Source: Stercorarius parasiticus
Lineage: Eukaryota; Chordata; Aves; Charadriiformes; Stercorariidae
Reading direction: 5' to 3'
Length of the DNA stretch: 64,000 nucleotides
NCBI GenBank assembly: GCA_013396915.1
Contig: VWZL01000728.1
Location: 1,736,001 to 1,800,000, forward strand
Part shown: positions 54,691-64,000 of the stretch, one piece after another
Numbering within the stretch: position 1 is the first letter of the stretch
Layout: every line of letters begins with the position of its first letter
Notes under the pieces: model-generated
What the model was told of the DNA's origin: nothing
What the model saw: only the letters and a program-made list of their open reading frames with translations
Database searches by the model: none
Position numbers and translations under genes: made by a program

Positions 54691-56647
54691 TTCGCTCTCA
54701 GGGCTATATACCAATTGTGCTGAAAGCAGAGTGAATTTAGAAAGAGCCTTTTCTCCCCAGTCCCATATTGGTTCTCAACAAGCAACAGTCTGCAGAATAT
54801 GGGAGATGTTAACCCCCTAGTGAGGCTGATCCCATCACCAGTCACTCCATCGAATGAGAAGTTACTCCAAAACCTAGACAATAATTTAGAGATTATAAGA
54901 ATACAAAGTAACACTAATTTGCAAAGAAATCTCACTAACGATTGGTGTTGCCAGGTCTTCATTTTTTTTATACTATTAACGTTTCTTATTTCTTCTGGGA
55001 TATTTGCAGTTTTAGTTAGGTGTAAGAAGATGGAAATTACTAAATTTGAAGACATGTACAGCAGTGTGCACTGGAGTACAATTCTGTTGAGTGATATTAA
55101 CTGCAAGGGTGAAATGCGGTATTTGGAAAGGTTATTGCAGTATAGGCAATGAACATACAGAGTGGGAAACAAAGCGTGGGGCTGATTCCAGCACTTGCAT
55201 ATAGATATACCATTCACTACACTAAAAGGAATTAAGAGAAAGCTAAAAAAAAGCTCTAGAGAAAGCTCACTTGTGCAAAGTAAGAGTAAACGAAGTTCCA
55301 TACAGTAGCTATTTTACACCAGGGAAATGGCCCCTGCCCTCTGCTGCTCCCCAAAGCCCTACAGCAGCTGCTCTCGCTAGAGCTGAGGGCTTCCACACTG
55401 CACCCAAATATCCCATACCTCCTGCCAGCAGTGTGAGCAAGACCCACACATTGGTCTCCAGGAGAACTAAATGTGGGGGAAGGACAATGCCAGTTCTTCA
55501 CACCTCTTTTGCACAGGAATAAATGATCAGTCAGGTGCAGGAAAGACTATGGAAAATAAGATCCAAATGAAATGGGAAATAAATCCAGACAGCCACCCAA
55601 AAGCCTATTACCATGCAGTGTGGATGGAGTCCTGCTACACCATAACTCCTGCTCCCTTCTCCGTTTTTGCAGCACAACCACACAACTGTGGCTGCATTGT
55701 TCATCAGGCCTTGTATACATGCGGTAAGGGGAAAATCTGGCCATACATAATACGTGTGCCTCTACGCACCACACAAAGACACACGAGCCATTATTTATAT
55801 TGTATCCACAACTTACAGAGCACCTTCTACAAGCAGCTTAAAATCTCAGCCATTCAAACTGAAAATTACATCTGTCAATCAGTACTGCTTCCCAGGCTAA
55901 AAAGCCGATTCACTCTCACTAGGGACTTTGCAGCTACATCCATGCCATACAATTACAGTTTGGAAAACGTGGCACAAGATACGTTTTTCCCTTTTCCTTG
56001 TAAAAATTATTCCACCACAAAACACTGATAAATGCCTGTGACATGCGAGTAATTAAAACCAAAATAAAACAAAGCTCTGCAATGAGGGACTTATTAGTAA
56101 TTATGACTTGTAGGAGGGAATGTTATTGAGCAAATGTGCAGGTACACACATATCCCCTGCACATGAATTAATCCACTGTGTACACTCTAGCTAGTCAAAA
56201 GCCCTCTGAAGAGATGTGCACATGTTAATCACTAACCTCTGCACGTCTGCATACACTGAATCCCTCTCCCAGCACAGTGCAGCAGCTTCCTTAGCTAAAC
56301 CATCACTTTATGTTAGTTTGGTTCCGAGTGACAGTGAAATAAAAAAACTCAGGGTTTTCCTTCTCACACAGAGACTCCAGGATTTGGCCCCCTAAAATTA
56401 AGAATAGGGTCTTCCGCAAATAGCATCTCACTCATAGCTGTAAGGAGGAATTAAAAATTAATGCAGCAGGTGACAGTTGAATCAAACGCATAAGAACATA
56501 CATATTACGACATATGCATCTATTAGAGATATGTATGAAGCATTATTAGCTAGCAAGTAGTTTAAAATAAATATTTAGTAAACTGCCTACATTATAGGAA
56601 TACTATAGTACGCAGTCATTCTTGAAGAAATGAGCTTCAGATGAACT

Positions 56648-56746
56648 ACAAGCAATTATATTAACATTTCCTGGTTTAAATATTGTTAAAGTAAACCACA
56701 AGCAATCATATTAGCATATCCTGTTTAAAATATTGTTAAAGTAAAC
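56648..56746. repeat. Tandem duplication, two copies of about 50 bp, diverged
   Basis: Copy 1 (56648-56697) and copy 2 (56698-56746) share acaagcaat at the start and aatattgttaaagtaaac at the end, with several substitutions and a one-base length difference between. It is older than the duplication near 53.4 kb. It lies in an AT-rich part of intron 1. Confidence 0.9.
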
Positions 56747-59700
56747 AGTACATGTATAGATACTACTTTTTAAATAGCAAGTAAACATCCTGTCAATCAA
56801 GGTTGTGTTACCTTTGAACTTCCTATTTTCACTTTTCTTCTCTTTGCATAGAGAGCTCTGGAAAGAACCTCAAGACTTCTGTGGAGAGCAGTGGGAAAGG
56901 GGAAGGAATGGGGAAGAGGAGCAGAGGCTGTCACGGTGCCAAGTGCAGGGACATCAATGGAGACTGCATGAGGACACTTGGGCAATGCATGTCATTCCAC
57001 AGAGAAGAGTGACCAGCTCCCATGTCCCACCCTATCAAGCCATCAGATGTCTCCTTTCAAAAGTAAAGGTGCTGCCTTTCATGGCACAAGCCCATTGAGG
57101 TTTATTTGCTAATGAGGACTGAAGTCAGAGGTGGGTCTCTCCCGGAAAGCTCAGGCAACCAAGTGCCCTTGATTCAAACTTTATTTTTCCTTCCAGTCAC
57201 ATCAGGTGGGAAACTTTCCTGCAGGTGACTCAGGGCCCCTTCAGCACCCACCAACTCCATCATTAGGACAGACTAGTGTGGCTCTCCTGCACTGCCACTG
57301 TATCGGAAAGCAGCATTTTCACTCAAGGAGATGCCTGCCCATACAAACGTGCATGTTCCTCACCGGATCACTCAAATCGGATCAACACAGCACCAGCTTA
57401 CACACACAATAGACCCGAGCAGCTGTGCAGGTCCAGGGACATCGGGCATCACTGCCACCAACCACCATCGCTGAGCATCATGCTTCACCCACCCATAGCT
57501 TTCCCCGTGCCAAAAGACGCTGAGACTCCTGTGCCCAGCAAGAATGCTGTGTGACTTGACTTTGCTGCTTAGAAGTAGATTTGAGGGTGAAAGAGGGTAA
57601 AATGATGCCAGGTGCTCCTCGTGACAGTCTGTGTATGACTGCACTTGCCTCCTATAAACCTCTGTCCTTATGTCAGGGCACCCACAGTTTTTAAACATCA
57701 CCACCCTGCTTTTATGCTTTTTGAAAGGGTGCCTCCCTCCTGATCCACTTCAGGAGCTTTTATCTCAATTTACTTTTCCAACCCCGCCAAGGTCAGGGTG
57801 GGCCCCGGAGGAAACAGGGACCCAGGGCACCGCTCTGGGCATGTATCTCAGGGAAACCAGCTGCCTCCCCAGGACTGGCTCAGCAGAGCCATAACCAGCC
57901 AGCCCATGCAGTATCTCCTCATCTGAGCTAATTTTCAGTGAGGTTAAATTACTTAGGTGCTTGTGAAAGTCCCAGCCCATCCTCGCAACATAGAGAGGTC
58001 ATCAGAAATGTCTGGAGGACACAGATTTATGCTTTACCCGTGCTTTCTAAAAACAAAGGATGTCAGCCCCCAGGGCTGTCAATACAACTCCTTTCAGTAT
58101 CGTTACATTCATTTCCAATTATTCTTCAGAGAAACGGATAAGGTTTCATTTCTCTTTACACAGCTATTTTGAGACACATCTGAAATAGAAATATTCAACA
58201 GAAAGATGGAACAGAAGGAACAGTAGCCACAGACAAACCACAAGTGCAGATGCAGTCTATTTTTGTTAAATGTGCTTTGTTGCATGACTTTTTATTATTT
58301 AATTTTTTAAAAAATAATGCACATCCTTTTTTTGTTTTTTAAAGCATCTCTGTGCTAAACACAGTAGTACATCACCTCTGAATATAACACAGCCTGTAGC
58401 CCCTCTGCATGAAGAGGGAAATTTGAGTTAATTACCCACATCTCTTCATTAAGTTCCCTCTCCCAACAAAATAAAAATTAAAGAGAACCATGCTCGCTGG
58501 AGTAGAATCGCTGAAAGGCAGAAGTTGCAGGATTACTGTGCAGTGTGCTGCCGGCTGCAGGCAGGAGAAAGCCCCAGCAGGAATGCCAAGTCCCTGGCAC
58601 ACACAGGCAACATATATAGCTATTACTCTTTCCCAGCCAGGGTTGTTTGGTTGGTTTTTTTTTTTCCAAATTCATTCAAATAACGCTTCAAAGGGGAAAA
58701 GACACTTACAATCACAAGATAACAGGCAGAGCTCTTTTTTTTGTGTTGACTCGATGGTACTGTTGTTCTGCATATTGCATGTATATCATGAGATTAGAGA
58801 AGAAATAAGGTCAGACCACAGATGAAACTTCTGAACACAAATGATGAACAAATAAAAATCTCTATTGAGACATGCCTGCTAAATACCTTCAGGGAAAAAG
58901 TCATCTACTTCCTAACTATGCCGGTTTGTTCCTTAAACTATAGAGTTTGGACTTGGTGGAAAATATGAGAAGAATCAGGACTGTAACATGAATATTCACA
59001 GCCTAAGTGAATACCTCATGCATCTCTATTCAAAGAAAGGATATGAGATACTCCAAGCCCATGCGATGCTTTACCTGCATCTTTCATACCCATATTTACT
59101 ATTGCCACAAGGAAGTGTCACTGAAAATGCATTCGTACCACACTGAACGTGCGGCACGTTTGCTACGTCCAAAGTTAAATGGAGCATTTCAGAGCAATAG
59201 GCAAGTTTAATATTAAGGAGTGCAATATTCTCACAGAAGTATTTATGACATGAGATTTGCGCTGACTGGGACACAGCTAGTATCGCACATTATCTATAGA
59301 TTCAAATTCTGGTTTAACGTTGGCCTGTGCGGGATATTCCAGTCCCTTTCCAGCTCCCCTCTCTCCCCTGCTTTACATTACCCAGCAAACGCAGACAGCA
59401 GCCTGCACTTAATGGCTTTAGCTTCGCCTGAAAGCAGTCAATGCAAACCGACCTTCATTCCAAACCATATCAATTCAAAATGAAATAAACCAGAATTGAT
59501 ATTAAGAAGAAACTCCTGGTGGAAAGGAGAAATAAGGTGACTGTTTTCACAGCCCTACCAAGCTGCCTTGCAGCAACCTTTACCATCGCCTAGCGATTTG
59601 TCCCCGGTGGGAGCTGCCAGGCAGCACATACACGCACGGTGACTTTCTTTTCGCCCCTGTCACCTCTCAGCACGCCCGGCACCGCTGCACAGGCAGATTT

Positions 59701-59882
59701 TTCTCCCTCATCCCCACCAATACAGCGAGACCAGCGCACCCCCAGCCCCCGGGATGGAGCGAGATGCTCCGGGAGGACCAGCCGGGCAGATCCCGCATCC
59801 CCCCACCACCACGCTCCACCCGCCTCACCTTTCCCAGCCGCCTCCCGCTCTCCCCCGGCGGTGGCGGCGGGTCGGTCCTTAC

Positions 59883-59916
59883 CGTAGAGCAGGCTCCTCG
59901 TCACCTGCCCCCCCAT
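59883..59916 (-). CDS. NEURL1: NEURL1 first coding exon (short N-terminal form), 5' end of CDS
   Basis: Seen: on the minus strand an ATG at 59916 in strong Kozak context (G at -3, G at +4) opens 11 codons, MGGQVTRSLLY, plus one base (G), followed by the donor gtaagg. The donor is phase 1, exactly what exon 2 needs: the G joins AT at the start of exon 2 to make an Asp codon, giving LLY-DSIGGSF. Known: NEURL1 is an E3 ubiquitin ligase, and mammalian NEURL1 carries an N-terminal Gly that is myristoylated for membrane targeting. The Gly2 and Thr6 here fit the MGxxxS/T myristoylation pattern. Inference: this is an alternative short first exon; the longer mammalian N-terminus beginning MGNNFSS was not found in the window. 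The exon sits in a CpG island, which supports its being a real promoter exon. Odd: codons 1-3 contain a run of seven G. Exon identity rests on phase, context and motif rather than a remembered homologue of these 11 residues. Confidence 0.85.
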
Positions 59917-60052
59917 GGCTCCGCAGCCCGGCGGGCCACAGCCGGTCCCGCTCCGCGCCAGCACCACTCGGCCCACGCGGGAACGGGCTGCCCCGCGCCG
60001 TCAGCCTCCACCCACCCACTCCCGCCGCGGCACCGGCGCTCCGAGCTGTCAT
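59917..60052 (-). other. NEURL1: Probable 5'UTR of NEURL1 exon 1, with an upstream out-of-frame ATG
   Basis: This is the GC-rich sequence immediately upstream of the NEURL1 ATG. The first ATG met going upstream is at 60052 (ATGACAGCTCGG), in a different frame. If transcription starts upstream of it, that ATG opens an uninterrupted frame through exon 1 that continues after splicing into exon 2 and stops at 33011, 115 codons in all. No in-frame ATG precedes the NEURL1 start in this interval; a GTG at 59976 is in frame. How far the transcript extends is unknown. Confidence 0.5.
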
Positions 60053-60066
60053 GTTTATTTACATAA
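60050..60066. promoter_or_regulatory. AT-rich TATA-like / forkhead-like element inside the CpG island
   Basis: An isolated AT-rich block (atgtttatttacataag) lies in otherwise GC-rich DNA about 135 bases upstream of the NEURL1 ATG. On the plus strand TGTTTATTTA matches the forkhead core; on the minus strand ATGTAAATAAAC reads as a weak TATA-like or octamer-like element. The ATGT and ACAT ends are inverted around a six-base centre. If it acts as a TATA-like box on the minus strand, transcription would start near 60020-60030, below the upstream ATG at 60052. The assignment is tentative. Confidence 0.3.
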
Positions 60067-60514
60067 GAAGGAGGAGACTTAGCTGCCGGCGTTTCATCGA
60101 TGCAGCGTGTCAGGTTCCCCCCCTTCCCGTATTATGCTTCCCCCCCCGCACGCACACGCAGTCCCACAGTGCGGAACGCAGCGGGCAAAGGCATCCACGC
60201 ACGACGCTCCCGTGGCTGTGGAGTGCTGAGGCTTGGCGGGGGGGGGCTGCTGTCCGGGGTGAACACCCGGCAGTACCCGGCTCTCCGACAACACCGAGAA
60301 CAAAGCAGGGGGCACGGCCAACTCCACTGCAAAAATTCGAGAACTCATTTATAAAATAAAAGGACTTTGGCCATTTGAAACTTTTGCTACCCAGTGGTTT
60401 GGTATCCTAGCGCAAAACCCTGGAATAAATTAGAATTGAAGGAGAGGAAAAAAAAAAGTTAAAAAAATTATTACCAGACATCACCGCACCAGAGTCTTCA
60501 AACGGCCTCTGCTG

Positions 60515-60537
60515 GTTAATTATTAATTATTTAATAG
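60515..60537. promoter_or_regulatory. Cluster of TAAT homeodomain-type motifs upstream of the promoter
   Basis: The run ggttaattattaattattt followed by aata holds several overlapping TAAT or ATTA cores, about 600 bases upstream of the NEURL1 start codon and just outside the CpG island. Such clusters can bind homeodomain factors, but similar AT-rich strings occur by chance. There is no direct evidence of function. Confidence 0.25.
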
Positions 60538-61502
60538 CAAAGAAGAAGTGTTTGAAATGCAGAATGGTTCGCCACGGACTGTAATAATAAAAACATTACC
60601 CCCTGTAAACTCTTTTGTGTGAGGCTTCCATGCTCAACCCAGAAACAATGCTTCCTGCTCTCCAGTTCATTACCTCTGCTGATGGATAATGGCCAGCGTT
60701 ATTAAAAGCAGGGGATGCCGAGGGTGGTGCAGGGAGGTGCGTAGGGTACCGCAGCCAGGCTTGGTCCCGCAATTGTCTCTGCACCCCACCGTTGGTGCAG
60801 GAGCTCGCTCGTTCCCTCCGCTCCATCTCCAGCACCGCACACCCCTGCCCACATGCACATCTCCCTGCATCTCTCCTGTCCACTGCTCTAAGGGTAAATT
60901 AACACAGCAGGCGCTGAGCTGCCACCACCGGCCATGGATATCGCAGCTGGCATGGCATATCATTTAAAATTAGTTCATGCATCTTTATGCTACGCCGCAG
61001 TCGCTCTTCACTCTGCAAAAGAGCGGGAGTCAAACTTAGGCAGCCTCAAGTGCAGCTCTGCCTCCCAACTCTTACCATGGTGCTGGGCAAATCCTGCCAT
61101 CCTACTGCCTCGACTCTGCCACCGGAAAAATGGGAAATAAGATTTTTTTCTCTTGCCTGTGTTGTAAAGATTATTGCTTAGGATAGCCGGGTGCTGAGGT
61201 CTCAGCACTTCTGGAAAGAAAGANAAGCACACAGTCAGGGTGTTTGCACTAACGCTGCGTGCGTGAGGAAAGCTGTGGCCAGCATTTCCAACCTGCGAAA
61301 GGAGCCTCTCTTGAGTCCCCCAGCAGCAGCCACCTACCACCACCGGCTCCCGCCTGCCCAGCTGAGGAGACTTGTGTGCGGAACCCGGAGCAGAGCAGCA
61401 GCTCTTCCCTGGCTGAGCAGCGCGCAGGCAGCGCTCCGCTCCTCCCTGCCCAAAGTCACACTCTGCAGAGCTTACGGCAGCTTCTTGGCAGAAGACTCTT
61501 CC

Positions 61503-61523
61503 TTTTTTTTTTTTTTTNTTTTT
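61503..61523. repeat. Poly-T run containing an N
   Basis: About 21 T interrupted by an unresolved base at 61518. It is a length-ambiguous homopolymer in the NEURL1 5' flank. Confidence 0.9.
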
Positions 61524-64000
61524 CTTTCCCTTTCTACATTTTTTTCCTCCCCTCCCAGACGATGCTGCATTTACAGCAGCAGCGGTGAGAGATGAGGACA
61601 CGTTCCAGGGACCACGGCAGCATGGCTTCTGATGGGTACAGGACATCTCTTGGGTCACGCCAACATATCACAGCACCCCACTCTGCTCTCACGCCGCTGG
61701 GGACCCATGGATGCCACAAGGACATTGCCGGTTTTGTCTCCTGGCGGGCAGCCCACCCGCTCGGGCTGACAGCAAAGGGTCCGGGTGCTTACGCCATCAA
61801 CTACCACATTTCACTCGGAAGAATGAAGATTGACTTGGACATTCAATCCCAAATTTTCTCCCTCAGCTTCTCATTTCAGCTCTGCTTTCCATACTTACCT
61901 TAATCTTCCTACAGCTCTGTGAATAATTGACTTCTTGGTTCACTGCCTCAACCAAGAGATTGCTAGGAAAAAAAAAAATATCATTTCATGTTGGCCCAAA
62001 ACTGAATGCTTTGTGCGTCTCACTGAACAAAATGTTTCTTTAACTCAAAATGATGCATTTTATTTTCGGAGTTATTTTTACCTAATTTTTTCAAGTTATG
62101 GTCATTGAATCCAGCTCTGAAATGATGTCTTAAAAAAAAAAAAAGCCCAACATTAAATCCCTTTGTTTTGAATATACCAAACGGAAAATTGTGAATTGTT
62201 ATCTTTTCATATTATTTTATTTTTTGCAACTTATTGGCTTTGTTTGTTTGTCTGAGGGGGAGGGTGGAGAGGGCAGACTGCCAGAATGAGTCATCGCGTT
62301 TGGCAGAAAATGATAAACAATTTCAATTGATTTAAAAATTGCATTATTTTTTTTCCCCCAGAAAAAAATCCAGCACCCCATCTCCTGAGTTTCCCTCACG
62401 GCTGTGGAGCAGCTCCTGGGGACGCAGCCCCACAGAGCCACCATGGTAGTCAAACAGCGAGTCCACCCTGTTCGTGATAATTCCTCAAGGATTATTTGCC
62501 AGATGGCAAATCTTTCCTTCACAGCCATGTCACGCTGGAACTTATTGCCGATTTGTTCTTATCACCTCCAAGTCCATTTCAGACCTTGCCCTTTATCCAA
62601 ATTCCTCTTCAGTCTTTTTCTGATTTTTCTCTAGACATAGAGAAAAAAACCTATCTGCAATCCTGTTCCTATTTTACAGTTCCCTATGCCAATACCCTCT
62701 AGGGTCCCCTTGGGGTATTTCTTCGCCCTTGCCAATATGGGCAAGGCCTCCCATTTTGGCATCAAGTATAAAAATCAGCAGCAGCACCATTTGTGCTCCC
62801 TTCTAAATCACTGACAAAGGTATTAGGGCTGGACCCAACAGAAATTCAGTCCCTAAATCCATTCCCATTCATGAACAGTGTCCAGCAAGCTCTGGCCAAG
62901 CAGCAGCGCTGCTGTCCAAGCCGAGAGGAATCTGCTGCAGGAATATTTTGAGGCAACGTCCGATCTTGCTAAATATACTTACTAATCACAAGAGTAGGAT
63001 GCTGAAGCTGCAGAGGACTTTGGTAGATAGATTCACAGTCATCAGGCTGTGTATTAGACTAAAACCTTGGATCTTTCCGAGCAGCCTTGAGCAGACAACA
63101 GGACACCTCTCCCACCCCTCCACACCCCTGGACACTGGGCAGCGGGTTTGGGTATGAAGTCAAGGGGTCATGAGCAACTGCATGGATTCCCTGGTGTCCT
63201 GGTCAGAAGGCTAGCAGTCAGCAAGGAGGGTGCCCACCACGATCTGGGAAAAGACACCCCAACATGGCCAAACAGCCCATTCCACCCCGATGGAAAGCAG
63301 CAGAGATACCCGCAGGGAACCAGGGTGGGGAAAGTCAGCTCAGCAGAGACCTGCCTTACCCAGGAGGAGACACAGAAAAAGGTACAAAGAGACAGGGAAG
63401 AAGGAGAGGATAAAAAAAAAAAAAATCCATCTCATAGGGATCAAGGATAAGATTATACATATGCATAGGCCAGGACAGGAACAAGAAATTCCAGTTCATG
63501 CGAGCCTCATGCAGCTAAAACTCTTTTGGAGCTGGATTTGGCTCTACGGAGAACTGGAGTTTACTCTTGATCAGCAAGACAAAACAAGCAATAAAACCTC
63601 TCTTGATGGGGGTTTCATCCACTTAAACGGTGCTGCAGGTAGAGACATCCCACCAAGAAACAGTCCACAGAGTTTCCTTGAATCTCAGTATGGGGCAAAG
63701 GAGGGAACTGCGGAAATCAATCTGATATTTGCCAGGGACAGGGAATCTTCTCTTAATGATTTTTATGTTTAAAAAGGTGCCATCAGTTTCTCTATTACCA
63801 CTTGCACTTGACTTTATGGTAACAAATAGATTGTCTGGAAATTGTCCTTTTTCACCCAATACAGTAGCTCTCAGTAAACTGCTGGAGATCATCTAGGAAG
63901 ATGGGGGGAACACGTTCTCAGGTCTTTTTTTGGCATGAGTCTCTGACTGCTGTTAGGGGAGAAAATTCACCTGTACAAAGAACAGATTTCCTCCAGGAAA

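Larger units (their letters stand above)
33189..59882 (-). other. NEURL1: NEURL1 intron 1 (26.7 kb)
   Basis: The intron is bounded by the exon 1 donor gtaagg and the exon 2 acceptor tttcag, phase 1. It contains one CR1 fragment, two local tandem duplications with a period near 50 bases, a pyrimidine-rich tract, a (CA)n, a TG-rich stretch and several A or T runs, listed separately. No other coding exon with recognisable protein similarity was found on either strand. Long first introns of this kind commonly hold enhancers, but none can be demonstrated from sequence alone. Confidence 0.85.
59580..60310 (-). promoter_or_regulatory. CpG island promoter of NEURL1 short isoform
   Basis: The stretch is GC-rich and dense in CpG: I count 22 CpG in 59881-60060 alone, whereas most of the window has very few. 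It covers exon 1, the probable 5'UTR and the immediate upstream region. GC-box-like elements (gcgggcc, ggcggcggg) are present. CpG-island promoters with dispersed start sites are usual for neuronal and developmental regulators. The transcription start cannot be read directly. Boundaries are by eye. Confidence 0.8.
60311..64000. other. 5' flank of NEURL1, no gene recognised
   Basis: This stretch lies upstream of the CpG island relative to NEURL1. It holds A/T homopolymers (61503-61523 with an N, 62132-62144, 63412-63425), a purine-rich stretch around 63360-63425 and the TAAT cluster near 60.5 kb. The longest frame (63230-63772 plus, 180 codons) starts at GTG and shows no domain. A more distal NEURL1 promoter for the long N-terminal isoform could lie beyond the right edge, but nothing here shows it. 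Confidence 0.6.

Noticed and set aside
54799..55152. 117-codon plus-strand frame with a single hydrophobic, membrane-like segment
   Set aside because: The hydrophobic run comes from a T-rich stretch; an even longer opposite-strand frame overlaps it and no family is recognised.
55471..56028. 185-codon plus-strand frame
   Set aside because: No domain, no homologue recognised, and average intronic composition.
59590..59976. 128-codon minus-strand frame running through NEURL1 exon 1 into the intron
   Set aside because: The apparent start at 59976 is GTG, and everything past the gtaagg donor at 59882 is intron. Only 59883-59916 is coding.
63230..63772. 180-codon plus-strand frame in the 5' flank
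   Set aside because: Begins at GTG, is Lys/Arg-rich through a purine-rich tract, and shows no recognisable protein family.

Overview
This window is vertebrate nuclear DNA, most likely from a bird. The evidence is a spliced vertebrate gene, a 5'-truncated CR1-type LINE tail with the ATTCTATG-like 3' end typical of sauropsids, and very low interspersed-repeat content over 64 kb. A crocodilian or turtle is not formally excluded. Three isolated N positions (25601, 61224, 61518) show it is an assembled contig.

The only gene I can support is the 5' part of NEURL1 (neuralized E3 ubiquitin-protein ligase 1), on the minus strand and read from right to left. A CpG island at about 59580-60310 holds a short first coding exon (59883-59916, 11 codons plus one base) that begins with an N-myristoylation-type MGxxxT sequence. 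After a 26.7 kb intron comes exon 2 (32947-33188), then a 4.6 kb intron, then exon 3 (27989-28310). Splice phases agree at both junctions. Together they encode about 199 residues: the N-terminus and essentially all of the first neuralized homology repeat (NHR1). Exon 3 ends with a phase-1 donor, and no later coding exon (rest of linker, NHR2, RING finger) was found between it and position 1. Intron 3 is therefore at least 28 kb and the gene continues off the left edge.

Layout: 1-27988 is intron 3 sequence; 28311-32946 is intron 2; 33189-59882 is intron 1 with one CR1 fragment near 35.8 kb, two local tandem duplications of about 50 bp, and a few homopolymer or dinucleotide runs; 59580-60310 is the CpG-island promoter and 5'UTR; 60311-64000 is 5' flank with no recognisable gene. 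The many remaining open frames are short, lack recognisable domains and look like chance frames in noncoding DNA.

I see no operon, phage, CRISPR array or other novel multi-gene system. The points most worth a second look are local to NEURL1: a 115-codon open frame that starts upstream of the NEURL1 ATG, overlaps it in another frame and continues through the exon 1-2 junction into exon 2; a pair of in-phase 3' splice sites nine bases apart at exon 2; a seven-G run inside the first codons; and the alternative lipidated N-terminus.
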